A stretch of 64,000 bases of DNA, from contig OY292280.1 of NCBI GenBank assembly GCA_958496175.1, positions 15,872,001-15,936,000 of the forward strand. The letters run 5' to 3'. The notes beneath the pieces are model-generated. The model ran no database searches and was not told where the DNA came from. It worked only from the letters and a program-made list of their open reading frames with translations. A program made the translations under genes and the position numbers. Positions 37,622 through 50,639 of this stretch are shown in pieces (positions within the stretch are counted from its first letter, which is position 1; every line of letters begins with the position of its first letter). Source of the stretch: Sisyra terminalis. Its lineage: Eukaryota > Arthropoda > Insecta > Neuroptera > Sisyridae.

Positions 37622-39624
37622 CCCGAAACTGCCTTTGGATCGAAAATCATCCCTTATATAACGAAGGTACATGCAATTGTTGAAGAAGCCACATTCGTCT
37701 CTCCCTCTTAGTGGGAAGTGTTCATCCCTTAAACTGCCTGTTCATCCCTTAAACATGGTTTGTTTGGGGAAAAATTTGCACAGCACGTACAGATGGACTT
37801 ATACTTTCGATTGGCACCCTTAAAAAATTTTTTTTTTATTAGACGATTTTCGAGAAAATCAACGATGGTTAACCCATGGATTTTTTTGATGAAAAAACTT
37901 TTTGTTTCGAAATCGAAAAATATTATTATATCATCGTTATAGACATTGTTGCGAACCCGAAACTGCCTTTGGTTCGAAAATCATCCCTTATATAACGAAG
38001 GTACATGCAATTGTTGAAGAAGCCACATTTGTCTCTCCCTCTTAGTGGGAAGTGTTCATCCCTTAAAGTGCCTGTTCATCACTTAAACGAGGTTTGTTTT
38101 GGGAAAAATTTGCACAGCACGTACAGATGGACTTATACTTTCGATTGGCACCCTTAAAAAATTTTTTTTTTATTAGACGATTTTCGAGAAAATCAACGAT
38201 GGTTAACCCATGGATTTTTTTGATGAAAAAACTTTTTGTTTCGAAATCGAAAAATATTATTATATCATCGTTCTAGACATTGTTGCGAACCCGAAACTGC
38301 CTTTGGTTCGAAAATCATCCCTTATATAACGAAGGTACATGCAATTGTTGAAGAAGCCACATTCGTCTCTCCCTCTTAGTGGGAAGTGTTCATCCCTTAA
38401 ACTGCCTGTTCATCCCTTAAACATGGTTTGTTTGGGGAAAAATTTGCACAGCACGTACAGATGGACTTATACATTCGATTGGCACCCTTAAAAAATTTTT
38501 TTTTTATTTGACGATTTTCGAGAAAATCAACGATGGTTAACCCATGGATTATTTAGATGAAAAAACTTTTTGTTTCGAAATCGAAAAATATTATTATATC
38601 ATCGTTCTAGACATTGTTGCGAACCCGAAACTGCCTTTGGTTCGAAAATCATCCCTTATATAACGATGGTACATGCAATTGTTGAAGAAGCCACATTCGT
38701 CTCTCCCTCTTAGTGGGAAGTGTTCATCCCTTAAACTGCCTGTTGATCCCTTAAACATGGTTTGTTTGGGGAAAAATTTGCACAGCACGTACAGATGGAC
38801 TTATACATTCGATTGGCACCCTTAAAAAATTTTTTTTTTATTGACGATTTTCGAGAAAATCAACGATGGTTAACCCTTGGATTATTTAGATGAAAAAACT
38901 TTTTGTTTCGAAATCGAAAAATATTATTATATCATCGTTCTAGACATTGTTGCGAACCCGAAACTGCCTTTGGTTCGAAAATCATCCCTTATATAACGAA
39001 GGTACATGCCATTGTTGAAGAAGCCACATTCGTCTCTCCCTCTTAGTGGGAAGTGTTCATCCCTTAAACTGCCTGTTCATCCCTTAAACATGGTTTGTTT
39101 GGGGAAAAATTTGCACAGCACGTACAGATGGACTTATACTTTTGATTGGCACCCTTAAAAATTTTTTTTTTTATTAGACGATTTTCGAGAAAATCAACGA
39201 TGGTTAACCCATGGATTTTTTTGATGAAAAAACTTTTTGTTTCGAAATCGAAAAATATTATTATATCATCGTTCTAGACATTGTTGCGAACCCGAAACTG
39301 CCTTTGGTTCGAAAATCATCCCTTATATAACGAAGGTACATGCAATTGTTGAAGAAGCCACATTCGTCTCTCCCTCTTAGTGGGAAGTGTTCATCCCTTA
39401 AACTGCCTGTTCATCCCTTAAACATGGTTTGTTTGGGGAAAAATTTGCACAGCACGTACAGATGGACTTATACATTCGATTGGCACCCTTAAAAAATTTT
39501 TTTTTTATTTGACGATTTTCGAGAAAATCAACGATGGTTAACCCATGGATTTTTTAGATGAAAAAACTTTTTGTTTCGAAATCGAAAAATATTATTATAT
39601 CATCGTTCTAGACATTGTTGCGAA
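37622..39624. repeat. Six-monomer tandem duplication, copy 1 (period 2003 bp)
   Basis: Pair P3 is followed by GGATTATTTAGATG (38290), ACGATGG with GTTGATCCC and TATTGACG (38624, 333 bp), ATGCCATTG with CTTTTGATTGG (38957), and a type I monomer with TTTTAGATG (39291). All six recur at +2003. This copy has CCCTTGG near 38875 where copy 2 has CCCATGG. Confidence 0.9.
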
Positions 39625-41627
39625 CCCGAAACTGCCTTTGGATCGAAAATCATCCCTTATATAACGAAGGTACATGCAATTGTTGAAGAAGCCACATTCG
39701 TCTCTCCCTCTTAGTGGGAAGTGTTCATCCCTTAAACTGCCTGTTCATCCCTTAAACATGGTTTGTTTGGGGAAAAATTTGCACAGCACGTACAGATGGA
39801 CTTATACTTTCGATTGGCACCCTTAAAAAATTTTTTTTTTATTAGACGATTTTCGAGAAAATCAACGATGGTTAACCCATGGATTTTTTTGATGAAAAAA
39901 CTTTTTGTTTCGAAATCGAAAAATATTATTATATCATCGTTATAGACATTGTTGCGAACCCGAAACTGCCTTTGGTTCGAAAATCATCCCTTATATAACG
40001 AAGGTACATGCAATTGTTGAAGAAGCCACATTTGTCTCTCCCTCTTAGTGGGAAGTGTTCATCCCTTAAAGTGCCTGTTCATCACTTAAACGAGGTTTGT
40101 TTTGGGAAAAATTTGCACAGCACGTACAGATGGACTTATACTTTCGATTGGCACCCTTAAAAAATTTTTTTTTTATTAGACGATTTTCGAGAAAATCAAC
40201 GATGGTTAACCCATGGATTTTTTTGATGAAAAAACTTTTTGTTTCGAAATCGAAAAATATTATTATATCATCGTTCTAGACATTGTTGCGAACCCGAAAC
40301 TGCCTTTGGTTCGAAAATCATCCCTTATATAACGAAGGTACATGCAATTGTTGAAGAAGCCACATTCGTCTCTCCCTCTTAGTGGGAAGTGTTCATCCCT
40401 TAAACTGCCTGTTCATCCCTTAAACATGGTTTGTTTGGGGAAAAATTTGCACAGCACGTACAGATGGACTTATACATTCGATTGGCACCCTTAAAAAATT
40501 TTTTTTTTATTTGACGATTTTCGAGAAAATCAACGATGGTTAACCCATGGATTATTTAGATGAAAAAACTTTTTGTTTCGAAATCGAAAAATATTATTAT
40601 ATCATCGTTCTAGACATTGTTGCGAACCCGAAACTGCCTTTGGTTCGAAAATCATCCCTTATATAACGATGGTACATGCAATTGTTGAAGAAGCCACATT
40701 CGTCTCTCCCTCTTAGTGGGAAGTGTTCATCCCTTAAACTGCCTGTTGATCCCTTAAACATGGTTTGTTTGGGGAAAAATTTGCACAGCACGTACAGATG
40801 GACTTATACATTCGATTGGCACCCTTAAAAAATTTTTTTTTTATTGACGATTTTCGAGAAAATCAACGATGGTTAACCCATGGATTATTTAGATGAAAAA
40901 ACTTTTTGTTTCGAAATCGAAGAATATTATTATATCATCGTTCTAGACATTGTTGCGAACCCGAAACTGCCTTTGGTTCGAAAATCATCCCTTATATAAC
41001 GAAGGTACATGCCATTGTTGAAGAAGCCACATTCGTCTCTCCCTCTTAGTGGGAAGTGTTCATCCCTTAAACTGCCTGTTCATCCCTTAAACATGGTTTG
41101 TTTGGGGAAAAATTTGCACAGCACGTACAGATGGACTTATACTTTTGATTGGCACCCTTAAAAATTTTTTTTTTTATTAGACGATTTTCGAGAAAATCAA
41201 CGATGGTTAACCCATGGATTTTTTTGATGAAAAAACTTTTTGTTTCGAAATCGAAAAATATTATTATATCATCGTTCTAGACATTGTTGCGAACCCGAAA
41301 CTGCCTTTGGTTCGAAAATCATCCCTTATATAACGAAGGTACATGCAATTGTTGAAGAAGCCACATTCGTCTCTCCCTCTTAGTGGGAAGTGTTCATCCC
41401 TTAAACTGCCTGTTCATCCCTTAAACATGGTTTGTTTGGGGAAAAATTTGCACAGCACGTACAGATGGACTTATACATTCGATTGGCACCCTTAAAAAAT
41501 TTTTTTTTTATTTGACGATTTTCGAGAAAATCAACGATGGTTAACCCATGGATTTTTTAGATGAAAAAACTTTTTGTTTCGAAATCGAAAAATATTATTA
41601 TATCATCGTTCTAGACATTGTTGCGAA
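39625..41627. repeat. Six-monomer tandem duplication, copy 2
   Basis: It has the same six monomers as 37622-39624 in order, starting with pair P4. GAAGAATATT near 40919 is a private change. The next monomer at 41628 has ACAGTC, so the duplication stops there. Confidence 0.9.
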
Positions 41628-42629
41628 CCCGAAACAGTCTTTGGTTCGAAAATCATCCCTTATATAACGAAGGTACGTGCAATTGTTGAAGAAGCCACAT
41701 TCGTCTCTCCCTCTTAGTGGGAAGTGTTCATCCCTTAAACTGCCTGTTCATCCCTTAAACGAGGTTTGTTTAGGGAAAAATTTGCACAGCACGTACAGAT
41801 GGACTTATACTTTCGATTGGCACCCTTAAAAAATTTTTTTTTTATTAGACGATTTTCGAGAAAATCAACGATGGTTAACCCATGGATTATTTTGATGAAA
41901 AAACTTTTTGTTTCGAAATCGAAAAATATTATTATATCATCGTTCTAGACAATGTTGCGAACCCGAAACTGCCTTTGGTTCGAAAATCATCCCTTATATA
42001 ACGAAGGTACATGCAATTGTTGAAGAAGCCTCATTCGTCTCTCCCTCTTAGTGGGAAGTGTTCATCCCTTAAACTGCCTGTTCATCCCTTAAACATGGTT
42101 TGTTTGGGGAAAAATTTGCACAGCACGTACAGATGGACTTATACATTCGATTGGCACCCTTAAAAAATTTTTTTTTTATTTGACGATTTTCGAGAAAATC
42201 AACGATGGTTAACCCATGGATTTTTTTGATGAAAAAACTTTTTGTTTCGAAATCGAAAAATATTATTATATCATCGTTCTAGACATTGTTGCGAACCCGA
42301 AACTGCCTTTGGTTCGAAAATCATCCCTTATATAACGAAGGTACATGCAATTGTTGAAGAAGCCACATTCGTCTCTCCCTCTTAGTGGGAAGTGTTCATC
42401 CCTTAAACTGCCTGTTCATCCCTTAAACATGGTTTGTTTGGGGAAAAATTTGCACAGCACGTACAGATGGACTTATACATTCGATTGGCACCCTTAAAAA
42501 ATTTTTTTTTTATTAGACGATTTTCGAGAAAATCAACGATGGTTAACCCATGGATTTTTTAGATGAAAAAACATTTTGTTTCGAAATCGAAAAATATTAT
42601 TATATCATCGTTCTAGACATTGTTGCGAA
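41628..42629. repeat. Three mixed monomers
   Basis: 41628 has ACAGTC, GTGCAATTG and TTTAGGG with GGATTATTTTGATG. 41962 has GCCTCATTCG. 42296 combines TATTAGACG with TTTTAGATG and AAACATTTTG. Confidence 0.75.
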
Positions 42630-43630
42630 CCCGAAACTGCCTTTGGTTCGAAAATCATCCCTTATATAACGAAGGTACATGCAATTGTTGAAGAAGCCAC
42701 ATTCGTCTCTCCCTCTTAGTGGGAAGTGTTCATCCCTTAAACTGCCTGTTCATCCCTTAAACATGGTTTGTTTGGGGAAAAATTTGCACAGCACGTACAG
42801 ATGGACTTATACTTTCGATTGGCACCCTTAAATAAATTTTTTTTTATTTGACGATTTTCGAGAAAATCAACGATGGTTAACCCGTGGATTTTTTTGATGA
42901 AAAAACTATTTGTTTCGAAATCGAAAAATTTTATTATATCATCGTTCTAGACATTGTTGCGAACCCGAAACTGCCTTTGGTTCGAGAATCATCCCTTATA
43001 TAACGAAGGTACATGCAATTGTTGAAGAAGCCACATTCGTCTCTCCCTCTTAGTGGGAAGTGTTCATCCCTTAAACTGCCTGTTCATCCCTTAAACGAGG
43101 TTTGTTTGGGGAAAAATTTGCACAGCACGTACAGATGGACTTATACTTTCGATTGGCACCCTTAAAAAATTTTTTTTTATTTGACGATTTTCGAGAAAAT
43201 CAACGATGGTTAACCCATGGATTTTTTGGATGAAAAAACTTTTTGTTTCGAAATCGAAAAATATTATTATATCATCGTTCTAGACATTGTTGCGAACCCG
43301 AAACAGTCTTTGGTTCGAAAATCATCCCTTATATAACGAAGGTACGTGCAATTGTTGAAGAAGCCACATTTGTCTCTCCCTCTTAGTGGGAAGTGTTCAT
43401 CCCTTAAACTGCCTGTTCATCCCTTAAACGAGGTTTGTTTAGGGAAAAATTTGCACAGCACGTACAGATGGACTTATACTTTCGATTGGCACCCTTAAAA
43501 AATTTTTTTTTTATTAGACGATTTTCGAGAAAATCAACGATGGTTAACCCATGGATTTTTTTGATGAAAAAACTTTTTGTTTCGAAATCGAAAAATATTA
43601 TTATATCATCGTTCTAGACATTGTTGCGAA
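42630..43630. repeat. Three-monomer block, copy 1 (offset 4004 bp)
   Basis: The first monomer has TTAAATAAATTTT, CCCGTGG, ACTATTTG and GAAAAATTTTATT. The second has GGTTCGAGAATC with GAGG and TTTTGGATG. The third is the ACAGTC/CATTTG/TTTAGGG type. All three recur at 46634-47634. The AATAAA word is unique to these two monomers and sits inside a repeat tract, so I do not read it as a poly(A) signal. Confidence 0.85.
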
Positions 43631-45299
43631 CCCGAAACTGCCTTTGGTTCGAAAATCATCCCTTATATAACGAAGGTACATGCAATTGTTGAAGAAGCCA
43701 CATTCGTCTCTCCCTCTTAGTGGGAAGTGTTCATCCCTTAAACTGCCTGTTCATCCCTTAAACATGGTTTGATTGGGGAAAATTTTGCACAGCACGTACA
43801 TATGGACTTATACATTCGATTGGCACCCTTAAAAAATTTTTTTTTTATTTGACGATTTTCGAGAAAATCAACGATGGTTAACCCATGGATTTTTTTGATG
43901 AAAAAACTTTTTGTTTCGAAATCGAAAAATATTATTATATCATCGTTCTAGACATTGTTGCGAACCCGAAACTGCCTTTGGTTCGAAAATCATCCCTGAT
44001 ATAATGAAGGTACAGGCAATTGTTGAAGAAGCCACATTCGTCTCTCCCTCTTTGTGGGAAGTGTTCATCCCTTAAACTGCCTGTTCATCCCTTAAACATG
44101 GTTTGTTTAGGGAAAAATTTGCACAGCACGTACAGATGGACTTATACTTTCGATTGGCACCCTTAAAAAATTTTTTTTTTATTAGACGATTTTCGAGAAA
44201 ATCAACGATGGTTAACCCATGGATTTTTTTGATGAAAAAACTTTTTGTTTCGAAATCGAAAAATATTATTATATCATCGTTCTAGACATTGTTGCGAACC
44301 CGAAACTGCCTTTGGTTCGAAAATCATCCCTTATATAACGAAGGTACATGCAATTGTTGAAGAAGCCACATTCGTCTCTCCCTCTTAGTGGGAAGTGTTC
44401 ATCCCTTAAACTGCCTGTTCATCCCTTAAACATGGTTTGTTTGGGGAAAAATTTGCACAGCACGTACAGATGGACTTATACATTCGATTGGCACCCTTAA
44501 AAAATTTTTTTTTTATTTGATGATTTTCGAGAAAATCAACGATGGTTAACCCATGGATTTTTTTGATGAAAAAACTTTTTGTTTCGAAATCGAAAAATAT
44601 TATTATATCATCGTTCTAGACATTGTTGCGAACCCGAAACTGCCTTTGGTTCGAAAATCATCCCTTATATAACGAAGGTACAGGCAATTGTTGAAGAAGC
44701 CACATTCGTCTCTCCCTCTTAGTGGGAAGTGTTCATCCCTTAAACTGCCTGTTCATCCCTTAAACATGGTTTGTTTGGGGAAAAATTTGCACAGCACGTA
44801 CAGATGGACTTATACTTTCGATTGGCACCCTTAAAAATTTTTTTTTTATTTGACGATTTTCGAGAAAATCAACGATGGTTAACCCGTGGATTTTTTTGAT
44901 GAAAAAACTATTTGTTTCGAAATCGAAAAATATTATTATATCATCGTTCTAGACATTGTTGCGAACCCGAAACTGCCTTTGGTTCGAAAATCATCCCTTA
45001 TATAACGAAGGTACATGCAATTGTTGAAGAAGCCACATTCGTCTCTCCCTCTTAGTGGGAAGTGTTCATCCCTTAAACTGCCTGTTCATCCCTTAAACAT
45101 GGTTTGTTTAGGGAAAAATTTGCACAGCACGTACAGATGGACTTATACTTTCGATTGGCACCCTTAAAAAATTTTTTTTTTATTAGACGATTTTCGAGAA
45201 AATCAACGATGGTTAACCCATGGATTTTTTTGATGAAAAAACTTTTTGTTTCGAAATCGAAAAATATTATTATATCATCGTTCTAGACATTGTTGCGAA
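43631..45299. repeat. Five mixed monomers with CAGGCAATTG variants
   Basis: 43631 has TTTGATTGGGG and ACATATGG. 43965 has CCCTGATATAATG, CAGGCAATTG, CTTTGTGGG and, unusually, AACATGG with TTTAGGG. 44299 has TTTGATGATT. 44633 shares CAGGCAATTG and is type III. 44966 again joins AACATGG to TTTAGGG and TATTAGACG. The last pattern looks like a type I/type II exchange within the monomer. Confidence 0.75.
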
Positions 45300-46633
45300 C
45301 CCGAAACTGCCTTTGGTTCGAAAATCATCCCTTATATAACGAAGGTACATGCAATTGTTGAAGAAGCCACATTCGTCTCTCCCTCTTAGTGGGAAGTGTT
45401 CATCCCTTAAACTGCCTGTTCATCCCTTAAACGAGGTTTGTTTGGGGAAAAATTTGCACAGCACGTACAGATGGACTTATACTTTCGATTGGCACCCTTA
45501 AAAAATTTTTTTTTATTTGACGATTTTCGAGAAAATCAACGATGGTTAACCCATGGATTTTTTGGATGAAAAAACTTTTTGTTTCGAAATCGAAAAATAT
45601 TATTCTATCATCGTTCTAGACATTGTTGCGAACCCGAAACAGTCTTTGGTTCGAAAATCATCCCTTATATAACGAAGGTACGTGCAATTGTTGAAGAAGC
45701 CACATTTGTCTCTCCCTCTTAGTGGGAAGTGTTCATCCCTTAAACTGCCTGTTCATCCCTTAAACGAGGTTTGTTTAGGGAAAAATTTGCACAGCACGTA
45801 CAGATGGACTTATACTTTCGATTGGCACCATTAAAAAATTTTTTTTTTATTAGACGATTTTCGAGAAAATCAACGATGGTTAACCCATGGATTTTTTTGA
45901 TGAAAAAACTTTTTGTTTCGAAATCGAAAAATATTATTATATCATCGTTCTAGACATTGTTGCGAACCCGAAACTGCCTTTGGTTCGAAAATCATCCCTT
46001 ATATAACGAAGGTACATGCAATTGTTGAAGAAGCCACATTCGTCTCTCCCTCTTAGTGGGAAGTGTTCATCCCTTAAACTGCCTGTTCATCCCTTAAACA
46101 TGGTTTGATTGGGGAAAAATTTGCACAGCACGTACAGATGGACTTATACTTTCGATTGGCACCCTTAAAAATTTTTTTTTTATTTGACGATTTTCGAGAA
46201 AATCAACGATGGTTAACCCGTGGATTTTTTTGATGAAAAAACTATTTGTTTCGAAATCGAAAAATATTATTATATCATCGTTCTAGACATTGTTGCGAAC
46301 CCGAAACTGCCTTTGGTTCGAAAATCATCCCTTATATAACGAAGGTACATGCAATTGTTGAAGAAGCCACATTCGTCTCTCCCTCTTAGTGGGAAGTGTT
46401 CATCCCTTAAACTGCCTGTTCATCCCTTAAACATGGTTTGTTTGGGGAAAAATTTGCACAGCACGTACAGATGGACTTATACATTCGATTGGCACCCTTA
46501 AAAATTTTTTTTTTTATTTGACGATTTTCGAGAAAATCAACGATGGTTAACCCATGGATTTTTTTGATGAAAAAACTTTTTGTTTCGAAATCGAAAAATA
46601 TTATTATTTCATCGTTCTAGACATTGTTGCGAA
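45300..46633. repeat. Four monomers related to 42964-43964
   Basis: 45300 is GAGG with TTTTGGATG and private TATTCTATC. 45633 is the ACAGTC type with CACCATTAAAA. 45967 has TTTGATTGGGG in a type III body. 46301 is type I with TATTTCATC. The first three repeat the order at 42964-43964, about 2336 bp upstream. Confidence 0.75.
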
Positions 46634-47634
46634 CCCGAAACTGCCTTTGGTTCGAAAATCATCCCTTATATAACGAAGGTACATGCAATTGTTGAAGAAG
46701 CCACATTCGTCTCTCCCTCTTAGTGGGAAGTGTTCATCCCTTAAACTGCCTGTTCATCCCTTAAACATGGTTTGTTTGGGGAAAAATTTGCACAGCACGT
46801 ACAGATGGACTTATACTTTCGATTGGCACCCTTAAATAAATTTTTTTTTATTTGACGATTTTCGAGAAAATCAACGATGGTTAACCCGTGGATTTTTTTG
46901 ATGAAAAAACTATTTGTTTCGAAATCGAAAAATTTTATTATATCATCGTTCTAGACATTGTTGCGAACCCGAAACTGCCTTTGGTTCGAGAATCATCCCT
47001 TATATAACGAAGGTACATGCAATTGTTGAAGAAGCCACATTCGTCTCTCCCTCTTAGTGGGAAGTGTTCATCCCTTAAACTGCCTGTTCATCCCTTAAAC
47101 GAGGTTTGTTTGGGGAAAAATTTGCACAGCACGTACAGATGGACTTATACTTTCGATTGGCACCCTTAAAAAAATTTTTTTTATTTGACGATTTTCGAGA
47201 AAATCAACGATGGTTAACCCATGGATTTTTTGGATGAAAAAACTTTTTGTTTCGAAATCGAAAAATATTATTATATCATCGTTCTAGACATTGTTGCGAA
47301 CCCGAAACAGTCTTTGGTTCGAAAATCATCCCTTATATAACGAAGGTACGTGCAATTGTTGAAGAAGCCACATTTGTCTCTCCCTCTTAGTGGGAAGTGT
47401 TCATCCCTTAAACTGCCTGTTCATCCCTTAAACGAGGTTTGTTTAGGGAAAAATTTGCACAGCACGTACAGATGGACTTATACTTTCGATTGGCACCCTT
47501 AAAAAATTTTTTTTTTATTAGACTATTTTCGAGAAAATCAACGATGGTTAACCCATGGATTTTTTTGATGAAAAAACTTTTTGTTTCGAAATCGAAAAAT
47601 ATTATTATATCATCGTTCTAGACATTGTTGCGAA
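46634..47634. repeat. Three-monomer block, copy 2
   Basis: It has the same three monomers as 42630-43630, including TTAAATAAATTTT and GGTTCGAGAATC. A private GACTATTTTC change lies near 47521 in the ACAGTC monomer. Confidence 0.85.
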
Positions 47635-48636
47635 CCCGAAACTGCCTTTGGTTCGAAAATCATCCCTTATATAACGAAGGTACATGCAATTGTTGAAGAA
47701 GCCACATTCGTCTCTCCCTCTTAGTGGGAAGTGTTCATCCCTTAAAGTGCCTGTTCATCCCTTAAACGAGGTTTGTTTAGGGAAAAATTTGCACAGCACG
47801 TACAGATGGACTTATACTTTCGATTGGCACCCTTTAAAAATTTTTTTTTTAATAGACGATTTTCGAGAAAATCAACGATGGTTAACCCATGGATTTTTTG
47901 GATAAAAAAACTTTTTGTTTCGAAATCGAAAAATATTATTATATCATCGTTCTAGACATTGTTGCGAACCCGAAACAGTCTTTGGTTCGAAAATCATCCC
48001 TTATATAACGAAGGTACGTGCAATTGTTGAAGAAGCCACATTTGTCTCTCCCTCTTAGTGGGAAGTGTTCATCCCTTAAACTGCCTGTTCATCCCTTAAA
48101 CGAGGTTTGTTTAGGGAAAAAATTGCACAGCACGTACAGATGGACTTATACTTTCGATTGGCACCCTTAAAAAATTTTTTTTTTATTAGACGATTTTCGA
48201 GAAAATCAACGATGGTTAACCCATGGATTTTTTTGATGAAAAAACTTTTTGTTTCGAAATCGAAAAATATTATTATATCATCGTTCTAGACATTGTTGCG
48301 AACCCGAAACTGCCTTTGGTTCGAAAATCATCCCTTATATAACGAAGGTACATGCAATTGTTGAAGAAGCCACATTCGTCTCTCCCTCTTAGTGGGAAGT
48401 GTTCATCCCTTAAACTGCCTGTTCATCCCTTAAACATGGTTTGTTTGGGGAAAAATTTGCACAGCACGTACAGATGGACTTATACATTCGATTGGCACCC
48501 TTAAAAAATTTTTTTTTTATTTGACGATTTTCGAGAAAATCAACGATGGTTAACCCATGGATTTTTTTGATGAAAAAACTTTTTGTTTCGAAATCGAAAA
48601 ATATTATTATATCATCGTTCTAGACATTGTTGCGAA
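47635..48636. repeat. Three monomers: AATAGACG, ACAGTC and plain types
   Basis: 47635 has TTAAAGTGCC, CCTTTAAAAA and AATAGACG as at 33948, then ends in TTTTGGATAAAA. 47969 is the last ACAGTC monomer of the window. 48303 is plain type I. Confidence 0.75.
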
Positions 48637-49972
48637 CCCGAAACTGCCTTTGGTTCGAAAATCATCCCTTATATAACGAAGGTACATGCAATTGTTGAAG
48701 AAGCCACATTCGTCTCTCCCTCTTAGTGGGAAGTGTTCATCCCTTAAACTGCCTGTTCATCCCTTAAACATGGTTTGTTTGGGGAAAAATTTGCACAGCA
48801 CGTACAGATGGACTTATACATTCGATTGGCACCCTTAAAAAATTTTTTTTTTTTTTGACGATTTTCGAGAAAATCAACGATGGTTAACCCATGGATTTTA
48901 TAGATGAAAAAACTTTTTGTTTCGAAATCGAAAAATATTATTATATCATCGTTCTAGACATTGTTGCGAACCCGAAACTGCCTTTGGTTCGAAAATCATC
49001 CCTTATATAACGAAGGTACATGCAATTGTTGAAGAAGCCACATTCGTCTCTCCCTCTTAGTGGGAAGTGTTCATCCCTTAAACTGCCTGTTCATCCCTTA
49101 AACATGGTTTGTTTGGGGAAAAATTTGCACAGCACGTACAGATGGACTTATACATTCGATTGGCACCCTTAAAAAATTTTTTTTTTATTTGACGATTTTC
49201 GAGAAAATCAACGATGGTTAACCCATGGATTTTTTTGATGAAAAAACTTTTTGTTTCGAAATCGAAAAATATTATTATATCATCGTTCTAGACATTGTTG
49301 CGAACCCGAAACTGCCTTTGGATCGAAAATCATCCCTTATATAACGAAGGTACATGCAATTGTTGAAGAAGCCACATTCGTCTCTCCCTCTTAGTGGGAA
49401 GTGTTCATCATTTAAACTGCCTGTTCATCCCTTAAACATGGTTTGTTTGGGGAAAAATTTGCACAGCACGTACAGATGGACTTATACTTTCGATTGGCAC
49501 CCTTAAAAAATTTTTTTTTTATTAGACGATTTTCGAGAAAATCAACGATGGTTAACCCATGGATTTTTTTGATGAAAAAACTTTTTGTTTCGAAATCGAA
49601 AAATATTATTATATCATCGTTATAGACATTGTTGCGAACCCGAAACTGCCTTTGGTTCGAAAATCATCCCTTATATAACGAAGGTACATGCAATTGTTGA
49701 AGAAGCCACATTTGTCTCTCCCTCTTAGTGGGAAGTGTTCATCCCTTAAAGTGCCTGTTCATCACTTAAACGAGGTTTGTTTTGGGAAAAATTTGCACAG
49801 CACGTACAGATGGACTTATACTTTCGATTGGCACCCTTAAAAAATTTTTTTTTTATTTGACGATTTTCGAGAAAATCAACGATGGTTAACCCATGGATTT
49901 TTTTGATGAAAAAACTTTTTGTTTCGAAATCGAAAAATATTATTATATCATCGTTCTAGACATTGTTGCGAA
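48637..49972. repeat. Four-monomer block repeating 35618-36953 (offset 13019 bp)
   Basis: The order is a long T-run with TTTATAGATG, plain type I, then pair P5 with GGATCG, CATCATTTAAAC, CGTTATAGAC, CATCACTTAAAC and TTTTGGG. The last monomer has ATTTGACG where the other P copies have ATTAGACG. Confidence 0.85.
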
Positions 49973-50639
49973 CCCGAAACTGCCTTTGGTTCGAAAATCA
50001 TCCCTTATATAACGAAGGTACATGCAATTGTTGAAGAAGCCACATTCGTCTCTCCCTCTTAGTGGGAAGTGTTCATCCCTTAAACTGCCTGTTCATCCCT
50101 TAAATATGGTTTGTTTGGGGAAAAATTTGCACAGCACGTACAGATGGACTTATACATTCGATTGGCACCCTTAAAAAATTTTTTTTTATTTGACGATTTT
50201 CGAGAAAATCAACGATGGTTAACCCATGGATTTTTTTGATGAAAAAACTTTTTGTTTCGAAATCGAAAAATATTATTATATCATCGTTCTAGACATTGTT
50301 GCGAACCCGAAACTGCCTTTGGTTCGAAAATCATCCCTTATATAACGAAGGTACATGCAATTGTTGAAGAAGCCACATTCGTCTCTCCCTCTTAGTGGGA
50401 AGTGTTCATCCCTTAAACTGCCTGTTCATCCCTTAAACATGGTTTGTTTGGGGAAAAATTTGCACAGCACGTACAGATGGACTTATACATTCGATTGGCA
50501 CCCTTAAAATTTTTTTTTTTTATTTGACGATTTTCGAGAAAATCAACGATGGTTAACCCATGGATTTTTTTGATGAAAAAACTTTTTGTTTCGAAATCGA
50601 AAAATATTATTATATCATCGTTCTAGACATTGTTGCGAA
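49973..50639. repeat. Two type I monomers
   Basis: 49973 has AAATATGG. 50306 has an AAAATTTTT tract. No higher-order partner is obvious. Confidence 0.75.

Noticed and set aside
42829..46840. AATAAA as a polyadenylation signal near 42830 and 46834
   Set aside because: It arises from one base change inside the A/T tract in two copied monomers, with no transcript context.
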